Below are positions 36,268 through 46,800 of a stretch of 64,000 bases of DNA, piece after piece. Below the pieces are notes generated by a model, which was given only the letters and a program-made list of their open reading frames with translations, was not told the DNA's origin and did not search any database. The translations under genes were made by a program, and so were the position numbers. The stretch's first letter is position 1; each line of letters starts with the position of its first letter. The stretch is from Marinomonas hwangdonensis (GTDB lineage: Bacteria; Pseudomonadota; Gammaproteobacteria; Pseudomonadales; Marinomonadaceae), in NCBI RefSeq assembly GCF_003721245.1, contig NZ_RIZG01000002.1, positions 62,001 through 126,000 on the forward strand. The letters are read 5' to 3'.

Positions 36268-37488
36268 ATGAAAAAATCGTTTGTCGCTGTGTCTATCGCG
36301 GCTACTCTCGCCTTTGTAAGCTTACCTACGGTAGCAGACACGTTAGATGACAGCGCAACATGGCAAGAAACACTCAACCAAGCCAAAGGCCAGACAGTGT
36401 ATTTTAATGCATGGGGCGGTGCTGACAACATTAATGACTACATTCAATGGGCCGCTGATCGTATCAAAGACGACTACAATGTCACGTTAAGGCACGTAAA
36501 ACTGACCGACACCGCCGATGCCGTTAACCGTGTACTAGCCGAAAAAGCCGCGGGCAAAAACACCAATGGTTCAATTGACTTAATCTGGATAAATGGCGAA
36601 AACTTCCGCGCCATGAAAGACAACAACCTTTTGTTTGGCCCATTCAGTCAATCGCTTCCCAACTACATGGCTTACGTGGATGAAAACGCTCGCCAAAGCT
36701 TGACCCAAGACTTTGGCACCCCTGTCGATGGTATGGAATCCCCATGGGGCATGGCGCAAGTCATCTTCATGCACGACACGGCCACCTTGAGAAATCCGCC
36801 AAAGTCCATGACTGAATTGCTGACTTATGCCAATACCAATCCAGGCCGCATTACCTACCCCGAGCCGCCACAGTTCCTTGGCTCAACCTTTTTAAAACAA
36901 GCATTGTACGAATTAACCCCACACCGCAAAGCCTTGTCGCAACCAGTAGACACGGTGGATTTCGAAAAAATCACCGCCCCTTTATGGGCCTATCTCGATC
37001 AGCTTCATCCAGTAGCGTGGCGCCGCGGTCAAACATTCCCATCCAGTTCAGAAGAAATGATGCGCTTACTAGACGATCGAGAAATTGACGTTGCGCTCAG
37101 TTTTGACATTTCTGCTGCATCGGTGCAAATTGATAAGGGCAACCTACCAGACACCGTACGCTCATATGTGTTTCAAGGCGGCACTATTGGCAACACCCAC
37201 TTTCTAGCCATTCCCTATAACACTGGCGTGTCAGCGGGCGCCCAAGTCGTGGCTAACTTTATGTTGTCACCAGAAGCGCAAATCAAAAAACAAACGCCCA
37301 CTGTTTGGGGCGATTTAAGCGTTTTATCTTACGCTAAGCTGTCCAATGCGGACCAAGCCAAATTCGACGCGTTACCACGAGGCATCGCCACTTTAAGCAT
37401 CGAAGAGCTGGGCAAAACCTTACCCGAGCCACACAGTAGCTGGATGGGTGCACTAGAAAAAGCATGGCGCGCACGTTACGCACAGTAA
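36268..37488 (+). CDS. ynjB: ABC transporter periplasmic binding protein, YnjB-like
   Basis: A 406-residue exported solute-binding protein. An N-terminal signal peptide (MKKSFVAVSIAATLAFVSL, cleavage after about residue 23) is followed by the YnjB-type core with TVYFNAWGGADNINDYIQWA and DLIWINGENFRAMKDNNLL. It belongs to the group of binding proteins related to those for thiamine, iron and spermidine. GGAG stands 8 bp upstream of ATG 36268. Genes for the permease and ATPase follow, so this is a complete importer; the natural substrate of YnjBCD is not established. Confidence 0.86.
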   Translation: MKKSFVAVSIAATLAFVSLPTVADTLDDSATWQETLNQAKGQTVYFNAWGGADNINDYIQWAADRIKDDYNVTLRHVKLTDTADAVNRVLAEKAAGKNTNGSIDLIWINGENFRAMKDNNLLFGPFSQSLPNYMAYVDENARQSLTQDFGTPVDGMESPWGMAQVIFMHDTATLRNPPKSMTELLTYANTNPGRITYPEPPQFLGSTFLKQALYELTPHRKALSQPVDTVDFEKITAPLWAYLDQLHPVAWRRGQTFPSSSEEMMRLLDDREIDVALSFDISAASVQIDKGNLPDTVRSYVFQGGTIGNTHFLAIPYNTGVSAGAQVVANFMLSPEAQIKKQTPTVWGDLSVLSYAKLSNADQAKFDALPRGIATLSIEELGKTLPEPHSSWMGALEKAWRARYAQ

Positions 37489-37560
37489 AGATCTAAACTC
37501 GCCATCATGGACGATGGATAAAAAACGCTATTTCAATAATGCTAAAAAGTTAGAAGTAAG

Positions 37561-39306
37561 ATGCCTTTAAAACACACAACTCTCATCACTTGGCTAATGG
37601 CTTTGTTACTGATACTGCCCATTGCCGTAGGGTTAATTGGCACCTTGCTTCCCGCTTTTCAGTACTTTCCTCCATTAGGCGAACACCGGATGGCATTCAC
37701 TCCTTGGCAAAACCTGTTTGCTCAAGGAGAGTTTTACGCTAGTTTAAAACTCACGCTCATCACAGGTATTGTAGCGCCGGTTATTGCTTTGTGGTTGGCT
37801 CTGTCGCTGCTAGCATGGGGCTATGAGCGAGCGTTTTTCAAGAAATTTGAAGCCTTATTATCTCCTCTTTTGGCGATCCCTCATGCTGCCATTGCCATTG
37901 GCTTGCTGTTTTTACTCAGCCCTTCGGGTTGGTTAGTTCGGTTGTTTAGCCCTTGGCTCACTGGGTTTGATCGCCCACCGAACTGGATCAGTGTGCAAGA
38001 CCCATACGGCCTGTCACTGATCTTTGCTCTGGTCATCAAAGAAATGCCTTATTTACTGTTTGTGATGCTGGCCACCATGAAAAGCATTCAAGCCAGAGAA
38101 AGTTTACAAGTCTGTCAGTCGCTGGGGTACAGCCGCTATACTGCGTGGCGAAAAGTGCTTATTCCGCAACTCTACCCATTGATTCGACTGCCGATCTTCA
38201 TTGTCATTACCTTTAGTCTTACTGTGGTGGATTTGGCGTTAGTGATCGGCCCCAACACACCATCAACGTTAGCCGTTACCTTGTTTCGCTGGTTTAATGA
38301 CCCTGACTTGTCCATGCGATTTATGGCAAGTGCAGGGGCGGTATTTCTTATGCTAAGCATTGCCTTGGTACTGGGCGGGTGGGAGATGGCTCACTATTTA
38401 TTGAGCAAGATTACCCGCACTGAACGCAGCAATGGCAAACGCCACGGCCTAACCGACGCCGTACTCGCTGTAGGAAGAATACTTGGGCTGGTGACGCTAC
38501 TGAGTGGTTTTGTCGCCTTGCTGTTGTTGCCTGTTTGGTCGCTTGCCAAACGCTGGCGTTTTCCGGATGCCTTGCCGTCGCAGTGGACATTTGACAACCT
38601 AGAACGAGCCGCTCCTTTACTGATAACATTGACCAGCAACACGCTCATCATTGCCTTGTCCGCCACTCTGATCGCGTGCCTTGTTAGTCTTCTCATGCTG
38701 GAGACCAAACGACTTATCGCAAAAGGAACAAATCAGCGCAACAATACACGTGCTCAGCATCATGCCTTTGATTGGTTAATTTATGTGCCTATCTTGTTGC
38801 CACAAATTGGCTTTTTGTTTGGCTTGCACGTGTTGTTGATATATCTGGACCTTAATGGTGCACTTAGCGCCATTATTGCACTTCACTTGATGTATGTTTT
38901 ACCTTATGTATACCTGACCCTAAAAGGTCCTTATTTGGCGTACGAAGAAGAATACTTGCGGCAAGCCAATCGGCTCAATCATAAACCTTGGCGCAACTAC
39001 GTGTTAATTAAACTTGCCATGCTAAAACCTGCCATTTTTACCGCGTTTGCCATTGGCTTTTCAGTGAGTATCGCCCAGTATTTACCCACTTTAATCGCGG
39101 GTGAAGGCCGTTACAGCACCTTAACCACTGAAGCCGTAACGCAAGCCGCCTCAGGCGACAGAAAACAGGTCGGCAGTATGGCGCTCCTGCAAGCGGCCTT
39201 TCCTATCTTGGTATTTTGGCTGGCTTTGACCCTACCGCCGCGTTGGACAAAATGGCGATTGGCAATGAAAATGACGCTTAAGAGGAAGACAAAGTGCTCA
39301 GCGTAA
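37561..39306 (+). CDS. ynjC: ABC transporter fused permease, YnjC-like
   Basis: A 581-residue inner-membrane protein with about 12 membrane segments in two permease halves. Each half has the cytoplasmic EAA loop that touches the ATPase: ESLQVCQSLGYSRYTAWRKV near 180 and EEYLRQANRLNHKPWRNYVL near 465. The double-length permease is typical of the ThiP/YnjC type. It is 72 bp after ynjB and its end overlaps ynjD by 13 bp, so all three form an operon. Confidence 0.86.
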   Translation: MPLKHTTLITWLMALLLILPIAVGLIGTLLPAFQYFPPLGEHRMAFTPWQNLFAQGEFYASLKLTLITGIVAPVIALWLALSLLAWGYERAFFKKFEALLSPLLAIPHAAIAIGLLFLLSPSGWLVRLFSPWLTGFDRPPNWISVQDPYGLSLIFALVIKEMPYLLFVMLATMKSIQARESLQVCQSLGYSRYTAWRKVLIPQLYPLIRLPIFIVITFSLTVVDLALVIGPNTPSTLAVTLFRWFNDPDLSMRFMASAGAVFLMLSIALVLGGWEMAHYLLSKITRTERSNGKRHGLTDAVLAVGRILGLVTLLSGFVALLLLPVWSLAKRWRFPDALPSQWTFDNLERAAPLLITLTSNTLIIALSATLIACLVSLLMLETKRLIAKGTNQRNNTRAQHHAFDWLIYVPILLPQIGFLFGLHVLLIYLDLNGALSAIIALHLMYVLPYVYLTLKGPYLAYEEEYLRQANRLNHKPWRNYVLIKLAMLKPAIFTAFAIGFSVSIAQYLPTLIAGEGRYSTLTTEAVTQAASGDRKQVGSMALLQAAFPILVFWLALTLPPRWTKWRLAMKMTLKRKTKCSA

Positions 39307-39947
39307 AACAGTTTTCACTGTCGTTAAACGGCAGCAACTTAATAAGTAACCTCCATTTCGACATCGCCGATGGTCAAGTCTTGTCCATTATGGGGCCAAG
39401 CGGCATTGGTAAATCCAGCCTGCTGCATTTTCTAAGTGGCACACTTCACCATGGAAACCAAGTTGGTGGTTTAATGGCCTCTGGCGAAGCCTCATTGCAT
39501 GGAGTTAACCTAAATAACCAAGCCACCGAAAATCGAAAAGTGGGCTTACTACAACAAATGCCTTTGCTGTTTCCACACATGAGCATTATAGAAAACTTGC
39601 TTTTCGCGATTCCTGAGAACCTCCATAAACAAGACCGATATGCCAGCGCACAACAAGCTTTAGAAAAGCTCGGCATCCCAGACAAAGCTAACACACTGCC
39701 CAAAGCCCTCTCAGGGGGCCAGCAAGCGCGTGTTGCCTTGCTTCGTACCCTGCTCGCAAAACCCGACTACCTATTGCTCGACGAACCCTTCAGCAAACTC
39801 GACCCCGCGTTAAGACGTGACGTACGCGCTTTTGTGCTTAACGAAATACAACAAGCCAACATACCCGCACTGCTCGTCACCCATGACCCAGATGACGCAA
39901 AAGCAATGAAAGGCCAATGCATTGAATTAACATCAACCTCAATATAA
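39294..39947 (+). CDS. ynjD: ABC transporter ATP-binding protein, YnjD-like
   Basis: A 217-residue cytoplasmic ATPase: Walker A GPSGIGKSSLL near 34, Q-loop LLQQMP, signature ALSGGQQARVALLRTL near 140, Walker B YLLLDEPFSKLDP and switch His in LLVTHD. It uses GTG 39294 with AGAGGAAG in front, and overlaps the permease end. It energises the YnjB/YnjC importer. A bidirectional terminator follows. Confidence 0.88.
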   Translation: MLSVKQFSLSLNGSNLISNLHFDIADGQVLSIMGPSGIGKSSLLHFLSGTLHHGNQVGGLMASGEASLHGVNLNNQATENRKVGLLQQMPLLFPHMSIIENLLFAIPENLHKQDRYASAQQALEKLGIPDKANTLPKALSGGQQARVALLRTLLAKPDYLLLDEPFSKLDPALRRDVRAFVLNEIQQANIPALLVTHDPDDAKAMKGQCIELTSTSI

Positions 39948-39995
39948 CCACTGATAAATAGGCCAAATTTGAATTTAAAGTGATACGTCGAAACG

Positions 39996-40040
39996 AAAAA
40001 AGGGACGCTGCAACCAAAATGGCACCAGCGTCCCTTTTTT
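39996..40040. terminator. Bidirectional terminator between ynjD and the siderophore-binding gene
   Basis: AAAAAAGGGACGCTG (39996-40010) and CAGCGTCCCTTTTTT (40026-40040) form a perfect 15-bp stem with A and T tracts on opposite sides; it serves both convergent genes. Confidence 0.92.
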
Positions 40041-40057
40041 AACAATGAAAGAAGTAC

Positions 40058-41140
40058 TTATAACGCTAAGGTAAAAGTACCTTCCGGTGTTACAGGTAGG
40101 TACTTTTTATAAAAATCCAAGTACGCTTGCTGAGGATTTAAATCTGAGAATAATTCTGGATACATAGATTTTGCGTAAAACTCAATCATAGCACTGTCTA
40201 AAATAGTACGGCATGCGCCATGATAAGCACCAAATAAACGATTGTTTTGCACCGCCGAAATGGAAGACCAACCCAAGCGATCCTTATACCCAGCCAAACG
40301 TTTTCGAGCTTCCGCTGTGTCCACACCTTGACCCATCAGCATAGAATCCGTCCCCTTACCTGTCTCGTATCCAGTAATAATAATCACATCTGGGTTTGAG
40401 GCAATAACTTGTTCAGGATTCAATCGCCCCCACCACTCAACAAACGGGGCGGAAATATTATCACCTCCCGCCATGGTCGAAATCGCGCCCCACATGTTTT
40501 TACCAAAGGTAAAACCCAGCTCTTGCACACCCGATGCACCAAACTCCGTATACACTTTTGGCTGCGGTAAATTTGCAGCAGCGAGACGCTTACTGATGTT
40601 TTCTACGGTTTGCTTATACTCAGCAGCAATCTTTGCGGCTCTCGCTTCTTGCCCAGTGATTAAACCAATCAGTTCGGTGCTTCTAACGTGTCGCTCCACC
40701 GTTTGGGCATTATAATCGACCACAACAACCGAAATACCCGCGTTCTCAATACGCTCAATATCCGTACCTAAACCTTTAAACTGCCAGTCGGCTAACATCA
40801 ACACGTCTGGATTTAAACTGATGGTTTTTTCTACTGAGAAGGTTTGCGTATCAACACGGCCAATTTCCGGAATATCTTGTAATGAAGGGCGATACTTTAC
40901 ATACATTTCCCAATTGGCTGGACGGGCTTCCCAAATGTACTTGGACATGGCAACAACCTTGTCATAAGCCGCTTCCGTACCAATGGCCATATAATCTTCT
41001 GGATAAAAACCCACAATCACCCGTTGAGCAGGAGCATCAAAAGTCACCTCACGATCGAGAACATCTCTTACCGTGACCTGACCGGCCCACACAACACTCA
41101 TCCCCAACATGAACATGCACATTACAAACGACTTAACCAT
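40058..41140 (-). CDS. Ferric siderophore-type periplasmic binding protein (Fe/B12 family)
   Basis: A 360-residue exported protein. The signal peptide (MCMFMLGMSVVWA, ending near residue 19) is followed by QVTVRDVLDREVTFDAPAQRVIVGF, the typical first strand of FepB/FecB-type proteins, then NPDVLMLADWQFKGLG and NPDVIIITGYETG in the second lobe. It should deliver iron chelates, haem or a corrinoid to an inner-membrane permease, none of which is encoded here. A near-consensus Fur box 34 bp upstream of its start argues for iron. It is a single gene between two terminator or tRNA units. Confidence 0.87.
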   Translation of the reverse strand: MVKSFVMCMFMLGMSVVWAGQVTVRDVLDREVTFDAPAQRVIVGFYPEDYMAIGTEAAYDKVVAMSKYIWEARPANWEMYVKYRPSLQDIPEIGRVDTQTFSVEKTISLNPDVLMLADWQFKGLGTDIERIENAGISVVVVDYNAQTVERHVRSTELIGLITGQEARAAKIAAEYKQTVENISKRLAAANLPQPKVYTEFGASGVQELGFTFGKNMWGAISTMAGGDNISAPFVEWWGRLNPEQVIASNPDVIIITGYETGKGTDSMLMGQGVDTAEARKRLAGYKDRLGWSSISAVQNNRLFGAYHGACRTILDSAMIEFYAKSMYPELFSDLNPQQAYLDFYKKYLPVTPEGTFTLAL

Positions 41141-41174
41141 AGCGATACCTTATGCAATTTGAATTTATCGTTTA

Positions 41175-41189
41175 TGATAATCGTTATCA
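41175..41189 (-). promoter_or_regulatory. Fur box
   Basis: TGATAATCGTTATCA matches the 7-1-7 Fur consensus TGATAATnATTATCA at all but one base. It lies 34 bp upstream of the siderophore-binding protein start, where Fur-Fe2+ would block transcription when iron is plentiful. Confidence 0.85.
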
Positions 41190-41242
41190 CTATGTTTTAA
41201 AATAAAATTAAACATTTATTCTGAAAACAGAAGTACAACCAA

Positions 41243-41306
41243 CAAAGACAAAGACAAAGACAAAGACAAAGACAAAGACAAAGACAAAGACAAAGACAAA
41301 GACAAA
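41243..41306. repeat. Hexanucleotide microsatellite (CAAAGA)10
   Basis: Ten full, exact CAAAGA units at 41243-41302 plus CAAA. It lies between the Fur box and the initiator tRNA array, about 100 bp upstream of the siderophore-binding gene, in no reading frame. Repeats of this type change length by slipped-strand pairing. Confidence 0.95.
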
Positions 41307-41395
41307 TATAGTGTGAGGTATGAAGCCCAGTCAAATCAAAGGCACAGGAACTTAGAGAAAGAATAAGAAAGGAAAAATTGAATAAGACATTGAAA

Positions 41396-41472
<77 letters not shown>

Positions 41473-41545
41473 ACAACTGATCTATTGAGTTCAATAGATT
41501 TTTAATGATAACGCTTTTTGACCAATTCATCTCTACTATGCGAAT

Positions 41546-41622
<77 letters not shown>

Positions 41623-41680
41623 ACAGATTAAACTATTATTTTTAATAGTTTATAGACACAAACTAAACACAAATATAACT

Positions 41681-41757
<77 letters not shown>

Positions 41758-41799
41758 ACAAATTAAATCTTACTAAATATTGTATTTCTTTCTCGCTGC

Positions 41800-41876
<77 letters not shown>

Positions 41877-41918
41877 ACAAATTAAATCTTACTAAATATT
41901 GTATTTCTTTCTCGCTGC

Positions 41919-41995
<77 letters not shown>

Positions 41996-42037
41996 ACAAA
42001 TTAAATCTTACTAAATATTGTATTTCTTTCTCGCTGC

Positions 42038-42114
<77 letters not shown>

Positions 42115-42156
42115 ACAAATTAAATCTTACTAAATATTGTATTTCTTTCTCGCTGC

Positions 42157-42233
<77 letters not shown>

Positions 42234-42275
42234 ACAAATTAAATCTTACTAAATATTGTATTTCTTTCTCGCTGC

Positions 42276-42352
<77 letters not shown>

Positions 42353-42394
42353 ACAAATTAAATCTTACTAAATATTGTATTTCTTTCTCGCTGC

Positions 42395-42471
<77 letters not shown>

Positions 42472-42513
42472 ACAAATTAAACCTTACTAAATATTGTATT
42501 TCTTTCTCGCTGC

Positions 42514-42590
<77 letters not shown>

Positions 42591-42676
42591 ACAAACTAAA
42601 CAGTAAGTTACGTTTAGATTTTGCATTTATTACCAGAAATACCATGCCATTTTATTGCGTAAAATTATGTTAATAT

Positions 42677-42753
<77 letters not shown>

Positions 42754-42795
42754 ACAAATTAAATCTTACTAAATATTGTATTTCTTTCTCGCTGC

Positions 42796-42872
<77 letters not shown>

Positions 42873-42886
42873 ACAACGAGGTGCGT

Positions 42887-42914
42887 ATTATAGGTACATA
42901 GATCTTGAAGTCAA
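42887..42914 (-). promoter_or_regulatory. Promoter of the initiator tRNA array
   Basis: On the minus strand TTGACT (42914-42909) and a perfect TATAAT (42892-42887) are spaced by 16 bp. The GC-rich stretch after the -10 box (ACGCACC) is like the discriminator of stringently controlled stable-RNA promoters. It points into copy 12. Confidence 0.85.
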
Positions 42915-43079
42915 GAGCCCACGGTGATTAACTCAATATAAATACTCACAAATACACAATTGCCGCACGCTTCAGCTATAGCCCGAATGAATGCTTCCTT
43001 GTATCCTTTGTTAACAAAAAATGAGCGCCACAATATAAAACGATTGTGACCACGTCAATCTGACTGTTAGGAGTTACTC

Positions 43080-43739
43080 ATGCCAAGCCATATTGAAAGC
43101 ATACTAAAAAAATCCAGCATCCCCAGCAAAACCGACGCCCTACCCGGTCGAAGCACCCCGCTAACCATTAGCGGCATACACGCGGTTAACAAAGAACCCT
43201 TTGTCCGCACCAAAAGCCCTAATGAATCTGAGATCATTCTAGGTATGGGTTGCTTCTGGGGCGCCGAGCGTAAGTTATGGAACACCCCCGGTGTTATCGT
43301 CACTTCTGTTGGCTATGCAGGCGGTTACACCCCCAACCCAACCTATGAAGAAGTTTGCTCAGGACAAACAGGACACAGCGAAGTCGTTCAGGTTGTTTTC
43401 GATACCTCTGTTATTTCACTAGAAGGCGTACTCAAGGTTTTCTGGGAAAACCATGACCCTACTCAAGGCATGCGCCAAGGCAACGACATAGGCAGCCAAT
43501 ATCGCTCTGTTATCTATACAACCAATGATAAAGATATGGCAATCGTGGAAGCCAGCAAAGCCGCCTTCCAAAAAGAGCTACTCAGTGCTGGCCACGGCAT
43601 GATCACCACCGAGATTGAACCACTCGATACCTACTACTTCGCTGAAAAATATCACCAGCAGTACCTACACAAAAACCCGAACGGTTACTGCGGACTAGCA
43701 GGAACGGGTGTGAGCTGCCCTATCGGCTTAGCTGTGTAG
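43080..43739 (+). CDS. msrA: Peptide-methionine (S)-S-oxide reductase MsrA
   Basis: Reduces the S epimer of methionine sulfoxide, free or in proteins. The 219 residues have the catalytic GCFWGAER motif near residue 59, VGYAGGYTPNPTYEEVCSGQTGHSE, and the resolving-cysteine tail (NGYCGLAGTGVSCPIG). The length and extended N-terminus are like E. coli MsrA (212). AGGAG stands 6 bp before ATG 43080. It is a single gene, divergent from the tRNA array and followed by a strong terminator. Confidence 0.95.
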   Translation: MPSHIESILKKSSIPSKTDALPGRSTPLTISGIHAVNKEPFVRTKSPNESEIILGMGCFWGAERKLWNTPGVIVTSVGYAGGYTPNPTYEEVCSGQTGHSEVVQVVFDTSVISLEGVLKVFWENHDPTQGMRQGNDIGSQYRSVIYTTNDKDMAIVEASKAAFQKELLSAGHGMITTEIEPLDTYYFAEKYHQQYLHKNPNGYCGLAGTGVSCPIGLAV

Positions 43740-43791
43740 TTTTTAAGTAATTGGAATAATCTCTTTCTGAACCTAGTAAGTTACAGAAACG

Positions 43792-43826
43792 AAAAGGCCG
43801 AATCGCAAAACGATTCGGCCTTTTTT
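43792..43826. terminator. Bidirectional terminator between msrA and the adhesin gene
   Basis: A perfect 14-bp stem (43792-43805 with 43811-43824), loop CAAAA, T6 on one side and A4 on the other; the two genes converge on it. Confidence 0.94.
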
Positions 43827-43849
43827 ATTAACGTCTATCTAGACCCAGA

Positions 43850-46800
43850 TTAACCATCAATATTGATGTTGTACTCTTGGTCGTTGTAGATGACTTTAAT
43901 AGAGTCACTCGAACTAAAGTTAGATTCTTCCCCAAAATTAGCAACATCCTTCTCACCAATTTTGACTTGCCCATCAGTTACTGTGACGTTACTTGTCAAA
44001 AATGCAGTAATCGAATCAGCGTCAGCATCTTTACCGGGACTTCCTTCAATACCAACCAGTAAATCAGTCAAGTCCAAGGCATCTTCCGCAGCATTAAAGT
44101 CAGTAATGGTATCTATATTTGAAGCATCCGTTGTGTCATTCAATATAAAGATATCTTTACCTTCTCCACCAGTAAGAGTATCTGAAACTTGATCGTTACC
44201 ACCAAATAGGATGTCGTCTCCTGCTCCTCCAAGTAATGTGTCCTCACCAGATGTACCTACAAGATAATTATCTTCATCTGCCAATAAATCAATACTACTC
44301 GGTTTGAAAGAAACGGTACTTGTTACTTCCAAATCTGGTAATTGAACATTACTAGATACTACAAGGTTATCGACTGTTGTCTGACCACTGGTAATTTCAA
44401 TGTCATAGCTTCCATCTGAATTAGCCGTTAACGGCACTCCTGCTAATGCAAGAGACGCTGTTGCAGGAATACCAGATAACGTCACTATCGAAGAGTCTGT
44501 TGTACTATTAGTATTATCAATATCAACAGAAACGCTATAACTAAATGTGACTGAATTATTATTAAAGGCACTAGAATTCCCTTTTACAATACCATCACTC
44601 ATCATGATATTTTCAAAGTCATAAATTCTACTCTTAATGTAATCTACATTGTTGTAATAATCACTTTTAGTATATGCAGTCAGATAGATTGAGTCATTTC
44701 CACTTCCACCATCAATTTTATTGTGAAGCTTACCACCCAAAACAACAACGTCGTTCCCACTATTTAAATTTATGTCACCTCCAGAGTAGACATTACCAGC
44801 GACTAGAACAGTGTCATCCCCACTACCTAAATATAAGTCGCCACCAGAGTTGACATTACCACCAATTACAACAGTGTCATTGCCATCTCCAGCAGAAATA
44901 TTTTCACTAAGGTCATGAGCAACATACGCGGTATCATTTCCATCCCCAAGATCAATATCTGAATTTGAATTAACACTACCACCTATCGACAAACGATCAT
45001 CGCCACTAGACAAGTTGATATCATCATTCGCATCCCTTTTGATTTCGATGGAATCATTGCCAGCACCACTAGTTAGTTCATTGTTCAAACTGCCTTTGAC
45101 AAGAAGATTGTCATCACCATCACCGTCAGAGTTGCCATCATCAAGCTCCAACTTATTATTAACATTACCAGCAATAACGACATCATCATTACCATCACCA
45201 ACATACAAACTTTCATTTAAACTATCATTATTTGTATAAGAGCCATTGGTTCCTTGATACCCAACTGAATGAGATGCCACTTGAGATGCAAAGTTATCAG
45301 CATGCCCTTTCCATACATTAACATCTAAAATAGGTGTTTCACTTGTGGATACAGTAACCGCCGGCAAAATACCATCTGGTGTCACCTGGATTGATGCCGT
45401 AGCAGTATCACTGCCACCTCGGCCATCTGATATGGTGTAATCAAATGTCGCAACACCAGTAAATCCTTGTAATGGAGTGAAATGAATCACTCCAGCAGAA
45501 TCCATATACGCATAACCATTCTGTGCATTACTAATACTCGTTACGGTTAAAGTATCACCATCAGCATCTGTATCGTTTGCAAGTAAGCTATCAGCACTTA
45601 TCACCAGACTTTGCTCTGGCGAAGTAGTTAATGTAGAACTCAAAATAGAAGAATCGAGTACAAAATACGTTGCGCCACCATCTGCGCTCAACACTGGCTG
45701 GAACACATAGGCACCACCTTGGTCCCACCAGATCATATCTATAGCTTGGTAGCCAGACTCACTGATAGTAAACGATTGGTGCGCAATCGTATTTGCTGAC
45801 TGATTATGATCAATCGTCGCAACAGCTTCACCATTAACCTTTATCTGATAACCATCATCTGCCGTCACTTTAAAATTATAAGTGCCCGCCGCTAGATACA
45901 CATAACCTTGAAGATGAATACCACCATCCGTATTCTCACTAGGATCCGTACTCAATGTACTCGCATCTGAACCCAAGAAAGTTTGCAAGTTAGTACCACT
46001 TGCAACATCTCCACTACCCTGTTGATAATTTATATTAGAAGCCTTAAACGTTGCATCAGGCTCTTTACTATCAACCAATGCTCTAAAGTCATTGAGATTT
46101 TTAAGTTGAGAACTCGTACCGTAATACTCCCCAACAAGGCCCGCGAATAATGAATTAGAAGCCCCATCATCCCGAGCAACCGGAGCCGTGTTGGTCCCGA
46201 CGTTGATAGATAGAGTTGCAGACGACGTACTACCATCAGAGTCTTGTATCATGTATGAGAAGGTCTCTTTAGTACCACTTGGAATACTAGAAACACCAGC
46301 CGTCACTTTGTAGACATAACTGCCATCATCGTTCAATACTAGGTCACCGTATTGTCCATGAATAGTTTGACCCACATTGGTATCCGTTAAAGTAACGGCA
46401 CCACCAGAAGCAACACCCACTACCATAACTGAACCATCTGCACTAAGTTCATCTGCACCTAATCCATTGTCATCAAGCACGTTGCCTGTTGTTTCAGGCA
46501 AACTGTAACCAGCACCTTCAACAACACGAACAACCAATTCATAGCTTGTCGCTGCATTTTCGGCTGTCTGAATAGAAGTAACAACTGGGCTGTTTGGATC
46601 GCTTGCATCCTTGAAACCCACAACCTGCAAGGTATAGACCTCGCCTTCCCATTCAAACGTAGCCTGGGCATTACGCACCGTTACAATATCTTTAGAAGCA
46701 TTTAGATCATCACTATTTGGCGTTTCATTATGATCAAAGTCTACTTTTAAGTTTACATCACGAGTCACACCCGATTTATCTGTAAGAGAAAAAGCAACGT

